Positions 48,165 through 56,199 of a stretch of 64,000 nt of DNA are shown here, one piece after another (within the stretch, counting starts at the first letter, position 1; each line of letters begins with the position of its first letter). Origin of the DNA: Pullichristensenella sp002068815 (GTDB taxonomy: Bacteria > Bacillota > Clostridia > Christensenellales > Aristaeellaceae); contig JAXGXF010000002.1 of the NCBI GenBank assembly GCA_040772885.1, positions 124,001 through 188,000 of the forward strand. Direction: 5' to 3'. The notes under the pieces were generated by a model. That model did not search any database, was not told the origin of the DNA, and saw nothing but the letters and a program-made list of their open reading frames with translations. The position numbers and the translations under genes were made by a program.

Positions 48165-48560
48165 GTGAAAAGGCAGGCGACTGTCGTCGAAAGACAGGGA
48201 AAGCTGATGGCCGAGGTCGTGCGCACGGAGGCGTGCCATCAGTGCCGCGCGTGCGAGTTCGGCCAGACGGAGAGCGTATTCGTCGATCTGCCCGCGGGCA
48301 ACTACCGCCCGGGCGAACAGGTCGAGCTGACGCTCGAGGAGGGGCGCGTGACGCTCGCCTCGCTGATCGCCTACGGGCTCCCGGTCGTGCTGCTCTTCGC
48401 CGGCCTCGTGATCGCGAGCGCGCTGGGCCTCCGGGAGGTCTGGCAGGCGGTCTCGGCGTTCGGGGGGCTCGCGATCGGACTCATCGCCATCAAGATTCTG
48501 GAGCCGAAGCTGCGCCGCTTTCAGCCGCAGGCGCGGCCATGTGACAAAAAGGAGGAATAA
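48165..48560 (+). CDS. RseC/SoxR-reducing-system family protein
   Basis: The 131-aa protein has four cysteines at the N-terminus (EACHQCRACEFGQTE, about 22-36) and two membrane helices (LIAYGLPVVLLFAGLVIASA, about 67-86; VSAFGGLAIGLIAIKIL, about 94-110), the RseC layout. RseC proteins are thought to handle electron transfer with Rnf-type complexes; no rnf gene is present here. The start is GTG at 48165 with GAGAGGTG 6-8 bp upstream. It is 3 bp from thioredoxin, suggesting a shared redox role. Confidence 0.85.
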   Translation: MKRQATVVERQGKLMAEVVRTEACHQCRACEFGQTESVFVDLPAGNYRPGEQVELTLEEGRVTLASLIAYGLPVVLLFAGLVIASALGLREVWQAVSAFGGLAIGLIAIKILEPKLRRFQPQARPCDKKEE

Positions 48561-48563
48561 CTT

Positions 48564-48890
48564 GTGTCTGAGAACATTTTGAATCTGAAGTCGGAGGACC
48601 TTTCCGAGGTCAAGCTCTCGTCGCTGGGAACGGTGCTGGTGGATTTCTGGGCGCCCTGGTGCGGGCCGTGCCGCATGGTCGCGCCGGTGCTCGAGCAGAT
48701 CGCCGGGGAACTCGCGGGACAGGTGCGCATCGGCAAGATCAACATCGACGACAACCCCGAGGCCGCGTCGAAGTACCGCGTGTCGAGCATCCCGACGATG
48801 ATCCTGTTCAAGGACGGCAAGGAGGCCGCGCGCACGATCGGCGCGCAGCCCAAGGGCGCGCTCCTCGACCTGATCAACGCCCACAAGTGA
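48564..48890 (+). CDS. trxA: thioredoxin
   Basis: The 108-aa protein has the thioredoxin active site WAPWCGPCRM (about 29-38; CGPC), the cis-Pro in SSIPTMILFKDG (about 73-84) and the usual length. It reduces protein disulfides in the cytosol. The start is GTG at 48564 with AAGGAGG upstream. Thioredoxin reductase is not adjacent. Confidence 0.95.
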   Translation: MSENILNLKSEDLSEVKLSSLGTVLVDFWAPWCGPCRMVAPVLEQIAGELAGQVRIGKINIDDNPEAASKYRVSSIPTMILFKDGKEAARTIGAQPKGALLDLINAHK

Positions 48891-48981
48891 TCCCCGCGTG
48901 TTAAATCCCGCGCACCGGCGCGATTCGGAGGATTTTTGTGGTATACTTATGGCGGATAGAGAGGTCTGCCATAGAATCAAT

Positions 48982-49006
48982 GTGCCGGCATCTGCCGGCA
49001 CTTTTT
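48982..49006 (+). terminator. terminator/attenuator hairpin between trxA and RNase J gene
   Basis: GTGCCGGC and GCCGGCAC form a perfect 8-bp stem with an ATCT loop (48982-49001) followed by TTTTT. A TATACT at 48942-48947 between trxA and this hairpin could be the -10 of a further promoter (its -35 is weak). So the hairpin either ends the trxA transcript or attenuates rnj from a short leader. Confidence 0.75.
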
Positions 49007-49100
49007 GATATGGAAGGGGCTTTTGCGTGCCCGCGCGCGTCGACGGCGGCACGTGGCGAATAATCATGCTCATCCGACAACACGAAAAGGAGGGATAGTT

Positions 49101-50783
49101 CTGTCCCAACGAAGAACCAAAAACAGGGAACCCAGGCTCCGCGTGATACCGCTCGGGGGCTTCGGGGAGATCGGAAAGAACATCACGGTGTTCGAGTACA
49201 TGGAGGACATCGTGGTCGTCGACTTAGGCTCCATGTTCCCGCGCGAGGACATGCCGGGCATCGACCTCGTGATCCCCGACGTAACCTACCTCGAGAAGAA
49301 CCGCGACCGCATCCGCGGCTACATCATCACGCACGGCCACGAGGACCACATCGGCTCCGCCCCGTATATCCTGAAGGACATGCCCGCGCCGCTGTACGGA
49401 ACGAGGCTGACGCTCGCGCTCGTCGCGCAGAAGCTCAAGGAGTTCCGGCACATCGAGGGCATCCAGATGAACGTCGTCGAGCCGGGCGACGAGATCGAGC
49501 TCGGCGCGTTCCGCATCGAGTTCATCAAGGTCAACCACTCGATCGCGGGCGCGTGTGCGCTGGCGATCCACACGCCGGTCGGCACGGTCGTCCACACGGG
49601 CGATTTCAAGGTTGACTTCACGCCCGTCGACGGGGAGCCGATCGACCTGAACAAGTTCGGCGAGCTCGGCAAAAAGGGCGTGCTGCTTCTGATGGCGGAC
49701 TCGACGAACGCCGAGCGCCCCGGCTACACGATGTCCGAAAAAACCGTGTGCCAGACGTTCAACAACCTGTTCGAGCGCGCGCAGGGACGCATCATCATCG
49801 CGATGTTCGCGAGCAACATCCACCGGATACAGTCGGTCGTCGACTCGTCCGTCCGCTTCGGGCGCAAGGTCTGCATGGTCGGGCGCAGCATGGTCAACAT
49901 CTCGAAGGTGTCGATGCAGCTGGGCGAATTGAAGATTCCGGAGGGAAAGCTCATCTCGATCGACGACATCGACCGCTTCGAGGACAGCGAGATCACGGTT
50001 TTGACGACCGGCAGCCAGGGAGAGCCGATGAGCGGCCTGTCGCGGATGGCGTTTGCCGAGCACCGCAAGCTCGAGATCCGCGAGAGCGACATGGTCATCG
50101 TGTCCGCGACGCCCATCCCCGGAAACGAGAAGAGCGTCTCGCGCGTCATCAACCAGCTCGTGAGGACCGGCGCGGACGTGATCTACGAGGCGCTCGCCGA
50201 GGTGCACGTCTCCGGCCACGCGCGGCAGGAGGAATTGAAGCTGATCCACACGCTGGTGAAGCCCAGGTTCTTCATCCCGGTGCACGGCGAGTACCGGCAT
50301 CTGCACCAGCACGCGCGGCTCGCCGAGGCGATGGGCATGCCGGAGTCGCACATCCACATCCCCGAGCTCGGCGAGATGATCGAGTTCTCGGAGAACGGCA
50401 TGAACGTCGCGGGGACGGTGCCGGCCGGATCGACCCTGATCGACGGCCTCGGCATCGGCGACGTCGGCGCGGTGGTCCTCAAGGACCGCAAGCACCTCGC
50501 CGAGGACGGGCTGCTCATCGTCGTCATGGGCGTCGACCACGACCGGCAGGCGGTCGTCTCCGGCCCCGACATCATCAGCCGCGGCTTTGTCTATATGCGC
50601 GAGGCGGACGAGCTCGTCGAGGGCGCGCGCAACGCCGCGAAGCGCGCGATCGACTCGTTCGGCCCGGTCGAGTCCACCGACTGGAACCACCTCAAGAACG
50701 ACGTCCGCGACGCCGTGCAGCGGTATATCTACGAGGCGCTGAAGCGAAACCCGATGATTTTGCCGATCATCGTCGAAATTTGA
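49101..50783 (+). CDS. rnj: ribonuclease J
   Basis: RNase J is a metallo-beta-lactamase-fold endo/5'-3' exoribonuclease for RNA decay and maturation. It shows RVIPLGGFGEIGKN (about 10-23), the metal site THGHEDHIG (about 74-82), VHTGDFKVD (about 162), GRSMVNISK (about 264) and the beta-CASP end PVHGEYRHL (about 392). About 560 aa is standard. The conserved region begins 10 codons after an in-frame CTG at 49101, placed 6 bp after a perfect AAGGAGGG; no ATG, GTG or TTG lies suitably near. GTG at 49053 is the alternative start but lacks a ribosome site. Confidence 0.93.
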   Translation: MSQRRTKNREPRLRVIPLGGFGEIGKNITVFEYMEDIVVVDLGSMFPREDMPGIDLVIPDVTYLEKNRDRIRGYIITHGHEDHIGSAPYILKDMPAPLYGTRLTLALVAQKLKEFRHIEGIQMNVVEPGDEIELGAFRIEFIKVNHSIAGACALAIHTPVGTVVHTGDFKVDFTPVDGEPIDLNKFGELGKKGVLLLMADSTNAERPGYTMSEKTVCQTFNNLFERAQGRIIIAMFASNIHRIQSVVDSSVRFGRKVCMVGRSMVNISKVSMQLGELKIPEGKLISIDDIDRFEDSEITVLTTGSQGEPMSGLSRMAFAEHRKLEIRESDMVIVSATPIPGNEKSVSRVINQLVRTGADVIYEALAEVHVSGHARQEELKLIHTLVKPRFFIPVHGEYRHLHQHARLAEAMGMPESHIHIPELGEMIEFSENGMNVAGTVPAGSTLIDGLGIGDVGAVVLKDRKHLAEDGLLIVVMGVDHDRQAVVSGPDIISRGFVYMREADELVEGARNAAKRAIDSFGPVESTDWNHLKNDVRDAVQRYIYEALKRNPMILPIIVEI

Positions 50784-50837
50784 ACCGATCGGCCGCCATG
50801 TTCGTCCAAATGGGAACGGGCCGGAGGAGGCGATTCG

Positions 50838-51188
50838 ATGAATCCGTATGACCTTGCGCATCAGCTCGCGCGCTCGATGAAGGAGAGCGAGGAGTTCCGG
50901 GAGTACGACAGGCTGCGCGGCTCGGCCTACGAGGACGACACAAACCGCGCGCTGCTCGACGAATACAAGCGGCTGCAGTTCCGCGTGCAGGCGAAGCTCG
51001 CCTCGGGAGAGCCGATGCCGGAGGGCGACCTCGAGCGCCTCAAGAGCATCGGGACGCTTTTGCAGTTCAACCCGGACGTGAGCGCCTATCTGCTGGCGGA
51101 GTTCCGCTTTCAGAAGATGCTCGCGGATATCTTCAAAATACTCGCGGATGTGGCCGGCATCGACCTCGATTCGCTCGTCAGGAGCTGA
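50838..51188 (+). CDS. YlbF/YmcA-family regulator
   Basis: The 116-aa, mostly helical protein matches the YlbF family (LARSMKESEEFREYDRLRGS, about 11-30; LAEFRFQKMLADIFKIL, about 86). In Bacillus, YlbF, YmcA and YaaT form an RNase Y-associated complex affecting mRNA processing, competence and sporulation. Its position next to the RNase J gene fits an RNA-metabolism role. GGAGG precedes the ATG. It lies 3 bp before mltG. Confidence 0.85.
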   Translation: MNPYDLAHQLARSMKESEEFREYDRLRGSAYEDDTNRALLDEYKRLQFRVQAKLASGEPMPEGDLERLKSIGTLLQFNPDVSAYLLAEFRFQKMLADIFKILADVAGIDLDSLVRS

Positions 51189-51191
51189 CCT

Positions 51192-52484
51192 ATGGCGAAG
51201 AAGCGGCACGCGAGGCCCCCGCGCAGGAGGCCGTTCTATCAACCGCAGCGGTACGATCAGCGGGCGCTGCGCGACGAGCGCGAATACGGCGTATACTGGT
51301 ACGCGTGGCTGTGGCGGGTGCTCCGCCCGGTCATGATCTTCCTGTCTGCGCTCCTGATCGTCATCGGCATGGTCACGATGGCGTGGGACAAGGCCTACGA
51401 GAACTACCTGATGCCCGTCGATCCCGCGAACACCGGGATCGTGCGCTTCACGATCGAGAGCGGCAAGAGCGTGTCCGAGATCGGCCAGGAGCTCGTGAAG
51501 GCGAAGCTCCTGCGCAACGAGACGGTGTTCAAGTATCTCGTGCAGTTCAAGGGCGTGACGAACCTGATCAGCTACGGCACCTACAACCTGTCGCCGTCGA
51601 TGGACGTGAACGCGATCATCGCGGAATTGTCGTCCGGCAGCCAGAACACCGAGCGCACGATCACGATCATCCCCGGCTGGACGGTCGAGGACATCGCCGG
51701 CTACCTGTACAAGGAGGGCGCGATCCCGGACAAGGAGGAGTTTTTGAACCTCTGCCGCGACGCGACGGCGTTCGCCGACATGAGCTATCCGCTCAAGCTC
51801 GCGCAGGACTCGGGCACGCTCGTCGGCCGCAAGTACCAGCTCGAGGGCTATCTCGCGCCGGACACCTACCGCATCTTCCGCTCGGCAAACGCGCAGAGCA
51901 TATTGAACACATTGATCGAGCAGACGAACGTCGTGTTCGACCGCGTGTTCTACGCCGACAACGTCCAGTACTACGCCGACGAGGAGGGCAACTACCACGA
52001 GGTCGAGCAGTACAAGACGGCGCTGACGATGGACCAGTCGATCATACTCGCGTCCATGATCGAGAAGGAGGCCGGCAAGACCGAGGACTACGCGAAGGTC
52101 TCCGCCGTGTTCCACAACCGGCTGAACGCCGGCTGGAAGCTCGAGAGCGACCCGACCGCGACGTACCTCTCGGGCGTCGACAAGCTCGCGCTGACGCCGG
52201 AGGAGACCGCGCAGGTCAACAACTACAACACCTACGTCGTCCCGGCGCTGCCGGTCGGCCCGATCTGCAACCCGTCCGCGCTGGCGATGGAGGCGGCGCT
52301 GCACCCGGACCTCCAGTTCATGGCCGACGGCTACATGTTCTTCTGCGCGAAGGAGCCGACCTCGGGCGAGCTCGCGTTCTCGAAGACCGCCGAGGAGCAC
52401 GCGGCGAACGTCGCGCAGTACCGCCCGCTGTGGGAGGCGTACGACCGCCAGCGGGAGCTTGAGAGGCAGAACAGCGCAACGTGA
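51192..52484 (+). CDS. mltG: endolytic murein transglycosylase MltG
   Basis: MltG (430 aa) cleaves nascent glycan strands at the membrane and sets their length. It has a basic N-terminal cytoplasmic part (HARPPRRRPF), one membrane helix (VMIFLSALLIVIGMVTMAWD, about 47-66), a LysM-like region (IVRFTIESGKSVSEIGQELV) and the YceG catalytic domain with the catalytic Glu in ASMIEKEAGK (about 291) followed by AVFHNRLNAGWKLESDPTA. Terminated by the hairpin at 52498. Confidence 0.93.
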   Translation: MAKKRHARPPRRRPFYQPQRYDQRALRDEREYGVYWYAWLWRVLRPVMIFLSALLIVIGMVTMAWDKAYENYLMPVDPANTGIVRFTIESGKSVSEIGQELVKAKLLRNETVFKYLVQFKGVTNLISYGTYNLSPSMDVNAIIAELSSGSQNTERTITIIPGWTVEDIAGYLYKEGAIPDKEEFLNLCRDATAFADMSYPLKLAQDSGTLVGRKYQLEGYLAPDTYRIFRSANAQSILNTLIEQTNVVFDRVFYADNVQYYADEEGNYHEVEQYKTALTMDQSIILASMIEKEAGKTEDYAKVSAVFHNRLNAGWKLESDPTATYLSGVDKLALTPEETAQVNNYNTYVVPALPVGPICNPSALAMEAALHPDLQFMADGYMFFCAKEPTSGELAFSKTAEEHAANVAQYRPLWEAYDRQRELERQNSAT

Positions 52485-52497
52485 TCCCATGATCTTC

Positions 52498-52530
52498 GGA
52501 GGGCTCGCCGGTTGGCGGGCCCTCCGTTTT
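52498..52530 (+). terminator. Rho-independent terminator of mltG
   Basis: A 12-bp stem (GGAGGGCTCGCC with GGCGGGCCCTCC, one G-T pair) closes a 4-nt loop and is followed by GTTTTGT, 14 bp after the mltG stop. Confidence 0.85.
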
Positions 52531-52534
52531 GTCT

Positions 52535-52563
52535 TCACGTCGGGCGCCCCTTTCGCATAGGAT
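52535..52563 (+). promoter_or_regulatory. candidate mother-cell (sigma-E/sigma-K) promoter for sigK
   Basis: CATAGGAT at 52556-52563 fits CATAnnnT of sigma-E/sigma-K -10 elements, and a TCACG with the AC typical of sigma-K -35 lies about 16 bp upstream (52535-52539). A start near 52570 would leave a short leader before the ribosome site at 52575-52583. Inference from known autoregulation of sigK. Confidence 0.45.
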
Positions 52564-52591
52564 GGTCTATCCTGAAGAAGGAGCGTTGCGC

Positions 52592-53284
52592 ATGATGCCC
52601 TTGCCGGATTTTCTTTTTTGGATTTCGGAGAACCTCTGGGCGCTGATCCTGCACATCGCGGGGAAGAGCTCGTTTCCGAAGCCGCTCTCGCAGGAGGAGG
52701 AGAAGCGGCTCGTCGAGCGCATGCTCCAGGGCGACCTCTCGGCGCGGGACCTCCTGATCGAGCACAACCTGCGCCTCGTGGCGCACATCGCGAAAAAGTA
52801 CCAAAACAGCGCGCTGGACAGCGACGACCTCGTGTCCGTCGGCTCGATCGGCCTGATCAAGGCGGTCAACACGTTCCGCCCGGAGGCGGGAAAGCTGACG
52901 ACGTACGCCTCGCGCTGCATCGAAAACGAAATCCTGATGCAGCTTCGCGCGAACCGCAAGAACCGGAACACGATGCTCTTGGACGAACCGATCGGGACCG
53001 ACAAGGACGGCAACGAGATACGGCTCATGGACCTGCTCGGCACGGACAAAAACGCCGTCTCCGACCAGGTCGAGGTGTCGATCGAGTCCGAGCGCGCGGT
53101 CAGGCTGATCTCCCGCGTGCTCGACGAGCGTGAGCGCAGGGTCGTCGAATTGCGCTACGGCCTAACCGACGGCATACTCAAGCCGCAGCACGAGGTCGCG
53201 CGCGCGCTCGGCATCTCGCGCAGCTACGTCTCCCGCATCGAAAAAAAGGCGCTCCTGAAGCTCCGAAAGGCGCTTGGCGGTTGA
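52592..53284 (+). CDS. sigK: sporulation sigma factor SigK
   Basis: SigK (230 aa) is the late mother-cell sigma factor. It starts with a hydrophobic pro-sequence (LPDFLFWISENLWALILHIA) followed by FPKPLSQEEEKRLVERMLQG and LIEHNLRLVAHIAKK, which match SigK more closely than SigE; region 2 (DDLVSVGSIGLIKAVNTF and TYASRCIENEIL) and region 4 (ALGISRSYVSRIEKKALLKL) are complete. The gene is continuous, with no skin element. GAAGGAG lies 8 bp before the ATG at 52592. The pro-peptide implies cleavage by SpoIVFB. Confidence 0.88.
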   Translation: MMPLPDFLFWISENLWALILHIAGKSSFPKPLSQEEEKRLVERMLQGDLSARDLLIEHNLRLVAHIAKKYQNSALDSDDLVSVGSIGLIKAVNTFRPEAGKLTTYASRCIENEILMQLRANRKNRNTMLLDEPIGTDKDGNEIRLMDLLGTDKNAVSDQVEVSIESERAVRLISRVLDERERRVVELRYGLTDGILKPQHEVARALGISRSYVSRIEKKALLKLRKALGG

Positions 53285-53309
53285 ACCCCGGCCCGGGGTG
53301 TGGTATAAT
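53281..53309 (+). promoter_or_regulatory. sigma-A promoter for the DprA-like gene
   Basis: TTGAAC (53281-53286, overlapping the sigK stop), 17 bp, TATAAT (53304-53309). Confidence 0.7.
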
Positions 53310-53344
53310 GCGGATATATACCACAAAGGATCGGGGTGCCTGCG

Positions 53345-54304
53345 ATGTATTACGGCGACGACGCGTTTGCCACCATGCTTCTGACCGTGTCGCTGTCGCC
53401 GAACCGGGCGGAGTACGTGCGGCCGCTCTCGACGCCCGAGTATCGGCGCATATTGCAGCGCGCGGGCGCGAGCTCCGTCGGGAGGCTCGGCGGGCTGCTC
53501 GGCGTCGACATCAGCGGGCTGATGCAGCTGCTCGCCGTTCCGGAGGAGGAGGCCTACCGGATCTTCACGCTTCTGAACCGCGGCGTGCAGCTCTCCTACG
53601 CGCTCGAGGCGTTTGAGCAGAAGGGCATACAGGCGTTCACGTGCTTTGACGACGGCTATCCGCAGAAGCTCCGCAGCCGCATGGAGGCCGGGGCGCCGCC
53701 GTCGCTGTTCTTCGCGGGCAACCGCGCGCTGTTCGATCAGCCGGCCATCTCGGTGATCGGCGTCAGCGGCATCAAGACGACGCCGGAGGTGCGGCAGTCG
53801 ATCGAGGCGATCGTGCTCGGCGCGAAGGAGCTCGGCTTCCCGGTGATCGCCGGCGGCGAGCTCGGCGTATCGCGCGTCGCGGAGGGGCTGATCTTAGAGC
53901 ACGGCGGAAAGCTGATCGTCGCCGTCGCCGGGGGGCTGCAGGAGCACGCGCTCGAGGAGACGGTCGCAAAGCTGCTCGCGGACGGGCGCGCGGCGCTTCT
54001 GTCGGTCGAGCACCCGGAGTCGCTGTTCACGATCCCCCACGCGATCGCCCGCAACAAGATCATCTTCGCGCTCTCGCAGGCGGCGTTCGTGTTCAACACC
54101 GACGGCAAGCGCGGCGAGACGGACGCGCTCAAAAACCGGCTGTGCAATTGGATCTACGCGCACACCGGCTGCCCCGCGAACCGCGCGCTCGTCTCCCGCG
54201 GCGCCGTGCCGTTCGGCGCGCTCGACCTCGAGGGCTTCCGCGCGCTGAGCGAGCACTGGAAGGGCACCGGCGCCGAGCAGATCAACCTATTCGATCTGCT
54301 GTAA
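53345..54304 (+). CDS. DprA/Smf-like Rossmann-fold protein
   Basis: The 319-aa protein resembles DNA-processing protein A but is divergent: YPQKLRSRMEAGAPPSLFFA (about 104-123), AISVIGVSG (about 137), a GGELGVSRVAEGLILEHGGK segment (about 173) and ARNKIIFALSQAAFVFNT (about 235). DprA loads RecA on single-stranded DNA; the classic SGGAxGID motif is replaced here by GGELGVSRVAE, so the same activity should not be assumed. An N-terminal helix-hairpin-like region precedes it. ATG at 53345 is chosen; GTG at 53336 is possible. Confidence 0.65.
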   Translation: MYYGDDAFATMLLTVSLSPNRAEYVRPLSTPEYRRILQRAGASSVGRLGGLLGVDISGLMQLLAVPEEEAYRIFTLLNRGVQLSYALEAFEQKGIQAFTCFDDGYPQKLRSRMEAGAPPSLFFAGNRALFDQPAISVIGVSGIKTTPEVRQSIEAIVLGAKELGFPVIAGGELGVSRVAEGLILEHGGKLIVAVAGGLQEHALEETVAKLLADGRAALLSVEHPESLFTIPHAIARNKIIFALSQAAFVFNTDGKRGETDALKNRLCNWIYAHTGCPANRALVSRGAVPFGALDLEGFRALSEHWKGTGAEQINLFDLL

Positions 54305-54318
54305 GGCGATTCTTCGAG

Positions 54319-54345
54319 AATGCGTCCGGAAGGGCGCATTTTTTT
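54319..54345 (+). terminator. Rho-independent terminator of the DprA-like gene
   Basis: AATGCGTCC and GGGCGCATT form a 9-bp stem (one G-T pair) with a GGAA loop, followed by TTTTTG. Confidence 0.85.
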
Positions 54346-54379
54346 GTTCCAAAAGCCCGAAAATGAACGCGAAACGCCA

Positions 54380-54408
54380 TTGACTTCCCCGGCGGGACGG
54401 GCTATAAT
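54380..54408 (+). promoter_or_regulatory. sigma-A promoter of eda-kdgK-gntR
   Basis: TTGACT (54380-54385), 17 bp, TATAAT (54403-54408), 45 bp upstream of the eda ATG. Confidence 0.8.
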
Positions 54409-54423
54409 GCCCATAGAAACATG

Positions 54424-54435
54424 CTAACATGTTAG
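54424..54435 (+). promoter_or_regulatory. palindromic operator CTAACATGTTAG, probable GntR site
   Basis: A perfect 12-bp palindrome lies about 10 bases after the expected start of transcription and just before the ribosome site. TAACATGTTA-like palindromes suit dimeric GntR/FadR-type regulators, and the operon encodes one (56200-56868). Repression relieved by a 2-keto-3-deoxygluconate-pathway metabolite is the natural inference. Confidence 0.6.
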
Positions 54436-54452
54436 ATGGAGGAGGTTTTTTC

Positions 54453-55088
54453 ATGCTCTCGATGGAACAGGTCGCTTCCTGCGGCATCGTGCCGGTCGTC
54501 GTGCTCGACGACGCCGAGGCCGCCGTCCCCACCGCCAAGGCGCTGCTCGCAGGCGGCATCAACGTCATGGAAATCACGTTCCGCACCGCGGCCGCGAAGG
54601 CGTCGATCGCGAAGGTCGCGAAGGAAATGCCCGGGATGATCGTCGGCGCGGGCACGGTCGTCAACGTCGAACAGCTCAGGGACGCCGTCGAGGCGGGCGC
54701 GCAGTTCGCCGTGTCCCCCGGCTCGGACAGCGAGGTCATCCTGGAGGCGGCGAAACTCGGCGTTCCGATCGTCCCCGGCGTCGTGACGCCCAGCGAGATC
54801 ATGATGGGCCTGAAGCTCGGCATCAAGGTGTTCAAGTTCTTCCCGGCGGAGAACTACGGCGGGCTCAAGACCATCAAGGCGCTGTCCGGCCCGTTCCCGC
54901 AGATCACGTTCATCCCGACCGGCGGCATCTCGCAGGACAACGCGGCCGAGTACTTCAAGAACCCGAAGATTCGCGCCGTCGGCGGAAGCTGGATGGTCTC
55001 AAAGGAGATGATCGCGGGCGGGCGGTTCGACGAGATCACCGAGAAGTCCGCCGCCGCGACAAAGCTGTTCCGCGAAATCCGCGGCTGA
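54453..55088 (+). CDS. eda: 2-keto-3-deoxy-6-phosphogluconate / 4-hydroxy-2-oxoglutarate aldolase
   Basis: Eda cleaves KDPG to pyruvate and glyceraldehyde-3-phosphate. The 211-aa protein has GIVPVVVLDD (about 11), GGINVMEITFRT (about 34-45, the Glu), VGAGTVVNVEQL (about 67), the Schiff-base Lys in KVFKFFPAENYGG (about 130-142) and FIPTGGISQDN (about 155). ATG at 54453 follows GGAGGAGG. With kdgK next to it, it completes the route from 2-keto-3-deoxygluconate (from uronates/pectin) to central metabolism. Confidence 0.94.
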   Translation: MLSMEQVASCGIVPVVVLDDAEAAVPTAKALLAGGINVMEITFRTAAAKASIAKVAKEMPGMIVGAGTVVNVEQLRDAVEAGAQFAVSPGSDSEVILEAAKLGVPIVPGVVTPSEIMMGLKLGIKVFKFFPAENYGGLKTIKALSGPFPQITFIPTGGISQDNAAEYFKNPKIRAVGGSWMVSKEMIAGGRFDEITEKSAAATKLFREIRG

Positions 55089-55097
55089 GGAGGGCAT

Positions 55098-56189
55098 ATG
55101 GAGCTGAACGTCAAGCCGAAGGGCAGCTGCAGATACGACCAGATTTCGCTCGGCGAGATCATGCTCCGGCTCGATCCGGGCGAGGGCCGCGTGCGCACCG
55201 CGCGCAGCTTCACCGCCTGGGAGGGCGGCGGCGAGTACAACGTCGCGCGCGGGCTCAGGCGCTGCTTTAAGATGGACACCGCCGTCGTGACCGCGCTCGC
55301 CGACAACGATGTCGGCTACCTGATCGAGGACTTCGTCCTGCAGGGCGGCGTCGACGCGAGCCTCATCCGATGGGCGCCCTTCGACGGCATCGGCCGCAGG
55401 GTGCGCAACGGCCTCAACTTCACCGAGCGCGGCTTCGGCGTGCGCGGCGCGCTGGGCATCTCCGACCGCGCGAACACCGCCGCCTCGCAGATGAAGCCCG
55501 GCGACGTCGACTGGGAGCACATCTTCGGAACGCTCGGCGCGCGCTGGTTCCACACCGGCGGCATCTTCGCGGCGCTGTCGGAGACGACGGCGGAGGTCGT
55601 CGTCGAGGCGGTCAAGGTCGCGAAGAAGCACGGAACCATCGTCAGCTACGACCTCAACTACCGCCCGTCGCTGTGGCGCGACATCGGCGGCAAGCAGAAG
55701 GCGCAGGCCGTCAACCGCGCGATCGCGCCCTACATCGACGTGATGATCGGCAACGAGGAGGATTTCACCGCGTGCCTCGGCTTTGAGATCGCGAACTCCG
55801 ACCTCAAGAAGCTCGACATCGACGGCTACCGGCGCATGATGGACGAAGCCGCGCGCGCATACCCGAACTTCAAGGTCATCGGGACGACGCTGCGCGAGGT
55901 GAAGAGCGCCACCGTCAACGACTGGTCGGCGCTGTGCTGGTGCGACGGCGCCGTCTACAAGGCGAAGGACTACCCGGCGCTCGAGATATTCGACCGCGTC
56001 GGCGGCGGAGACAGCTTCGCGTCGGGGCTGATCTACGGCCTGATGACGACCGGCGACCCTGAGAAGGCCGTCAACTACGGCGCGGCGCACGGCGCGCTCG
56101 CGATGACGACGCCCGGCGACACGTCGATGGCGCGGCTCAACGAAGTCGAGAGCCTGATGAAGGACGGCGGCGCCCGCGTCAACCGCTGA
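55098..56189 (+). CDS. kdgK: 2-keto-3-deoxygluconate kinase, PfkB family
   Basis: The 363-aa kinase phosphorylates KDG to KDPG. PfkB features: ISLGEIMLRLDPGEGRVRTA (about 16-35), WEGGGEYNVARGLRRC (about 41, substrate-binding glycines), VSYDLNYRPSLW (about 181) and the catalytic DRVGGGDSFASGLIYGL (about 298-314; Asp in GGDSF). It lies 9 bp after eda. The gene is somewhat longer than typical KdgK (about 310-340 aa), with an insert around 250-275. Confidence 0.85.
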   Translation: MELNVKPKGSCRYDQISLGEIMLRLDPGEGRVRTARSFTAWEGGGEYNVARGLRRCFKMDTAVVTALADNDVGYLIEDFVLQGGVDASLIRWAPFDGIGRRVRNGLNFTERGFGVRGALGISDRANTAASQMKPGDVDWEHIFGTLGARWFHTGGIFAALSETTAEVVVEAVKVAKKHGTIVSYDLNYRPSLWRDIGGKQKAQAVNRAIAPYIDVMIGNEEDFTACLGFEIANSDLKKLDIDGYRRMMDEAARAYPNFKVIGTTLREVKSATVNDWSALCWCDGAVYKAKDYPALEIFDRVGGGDSFASGLIYGLMTTGDPEKAVNYGAAHGALAMTTPGDTSMARLNEVESLMKDGGARVNR

Positions 56190-56199
56190 CGGAGGCGGC

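Noticed and set aside
52592..53284. Interruption of sigK by a skin-type element
   Set aside because: The sigma factor frame is continuous from the pro-sequence through region 4, and no recombinase gene is nearby.
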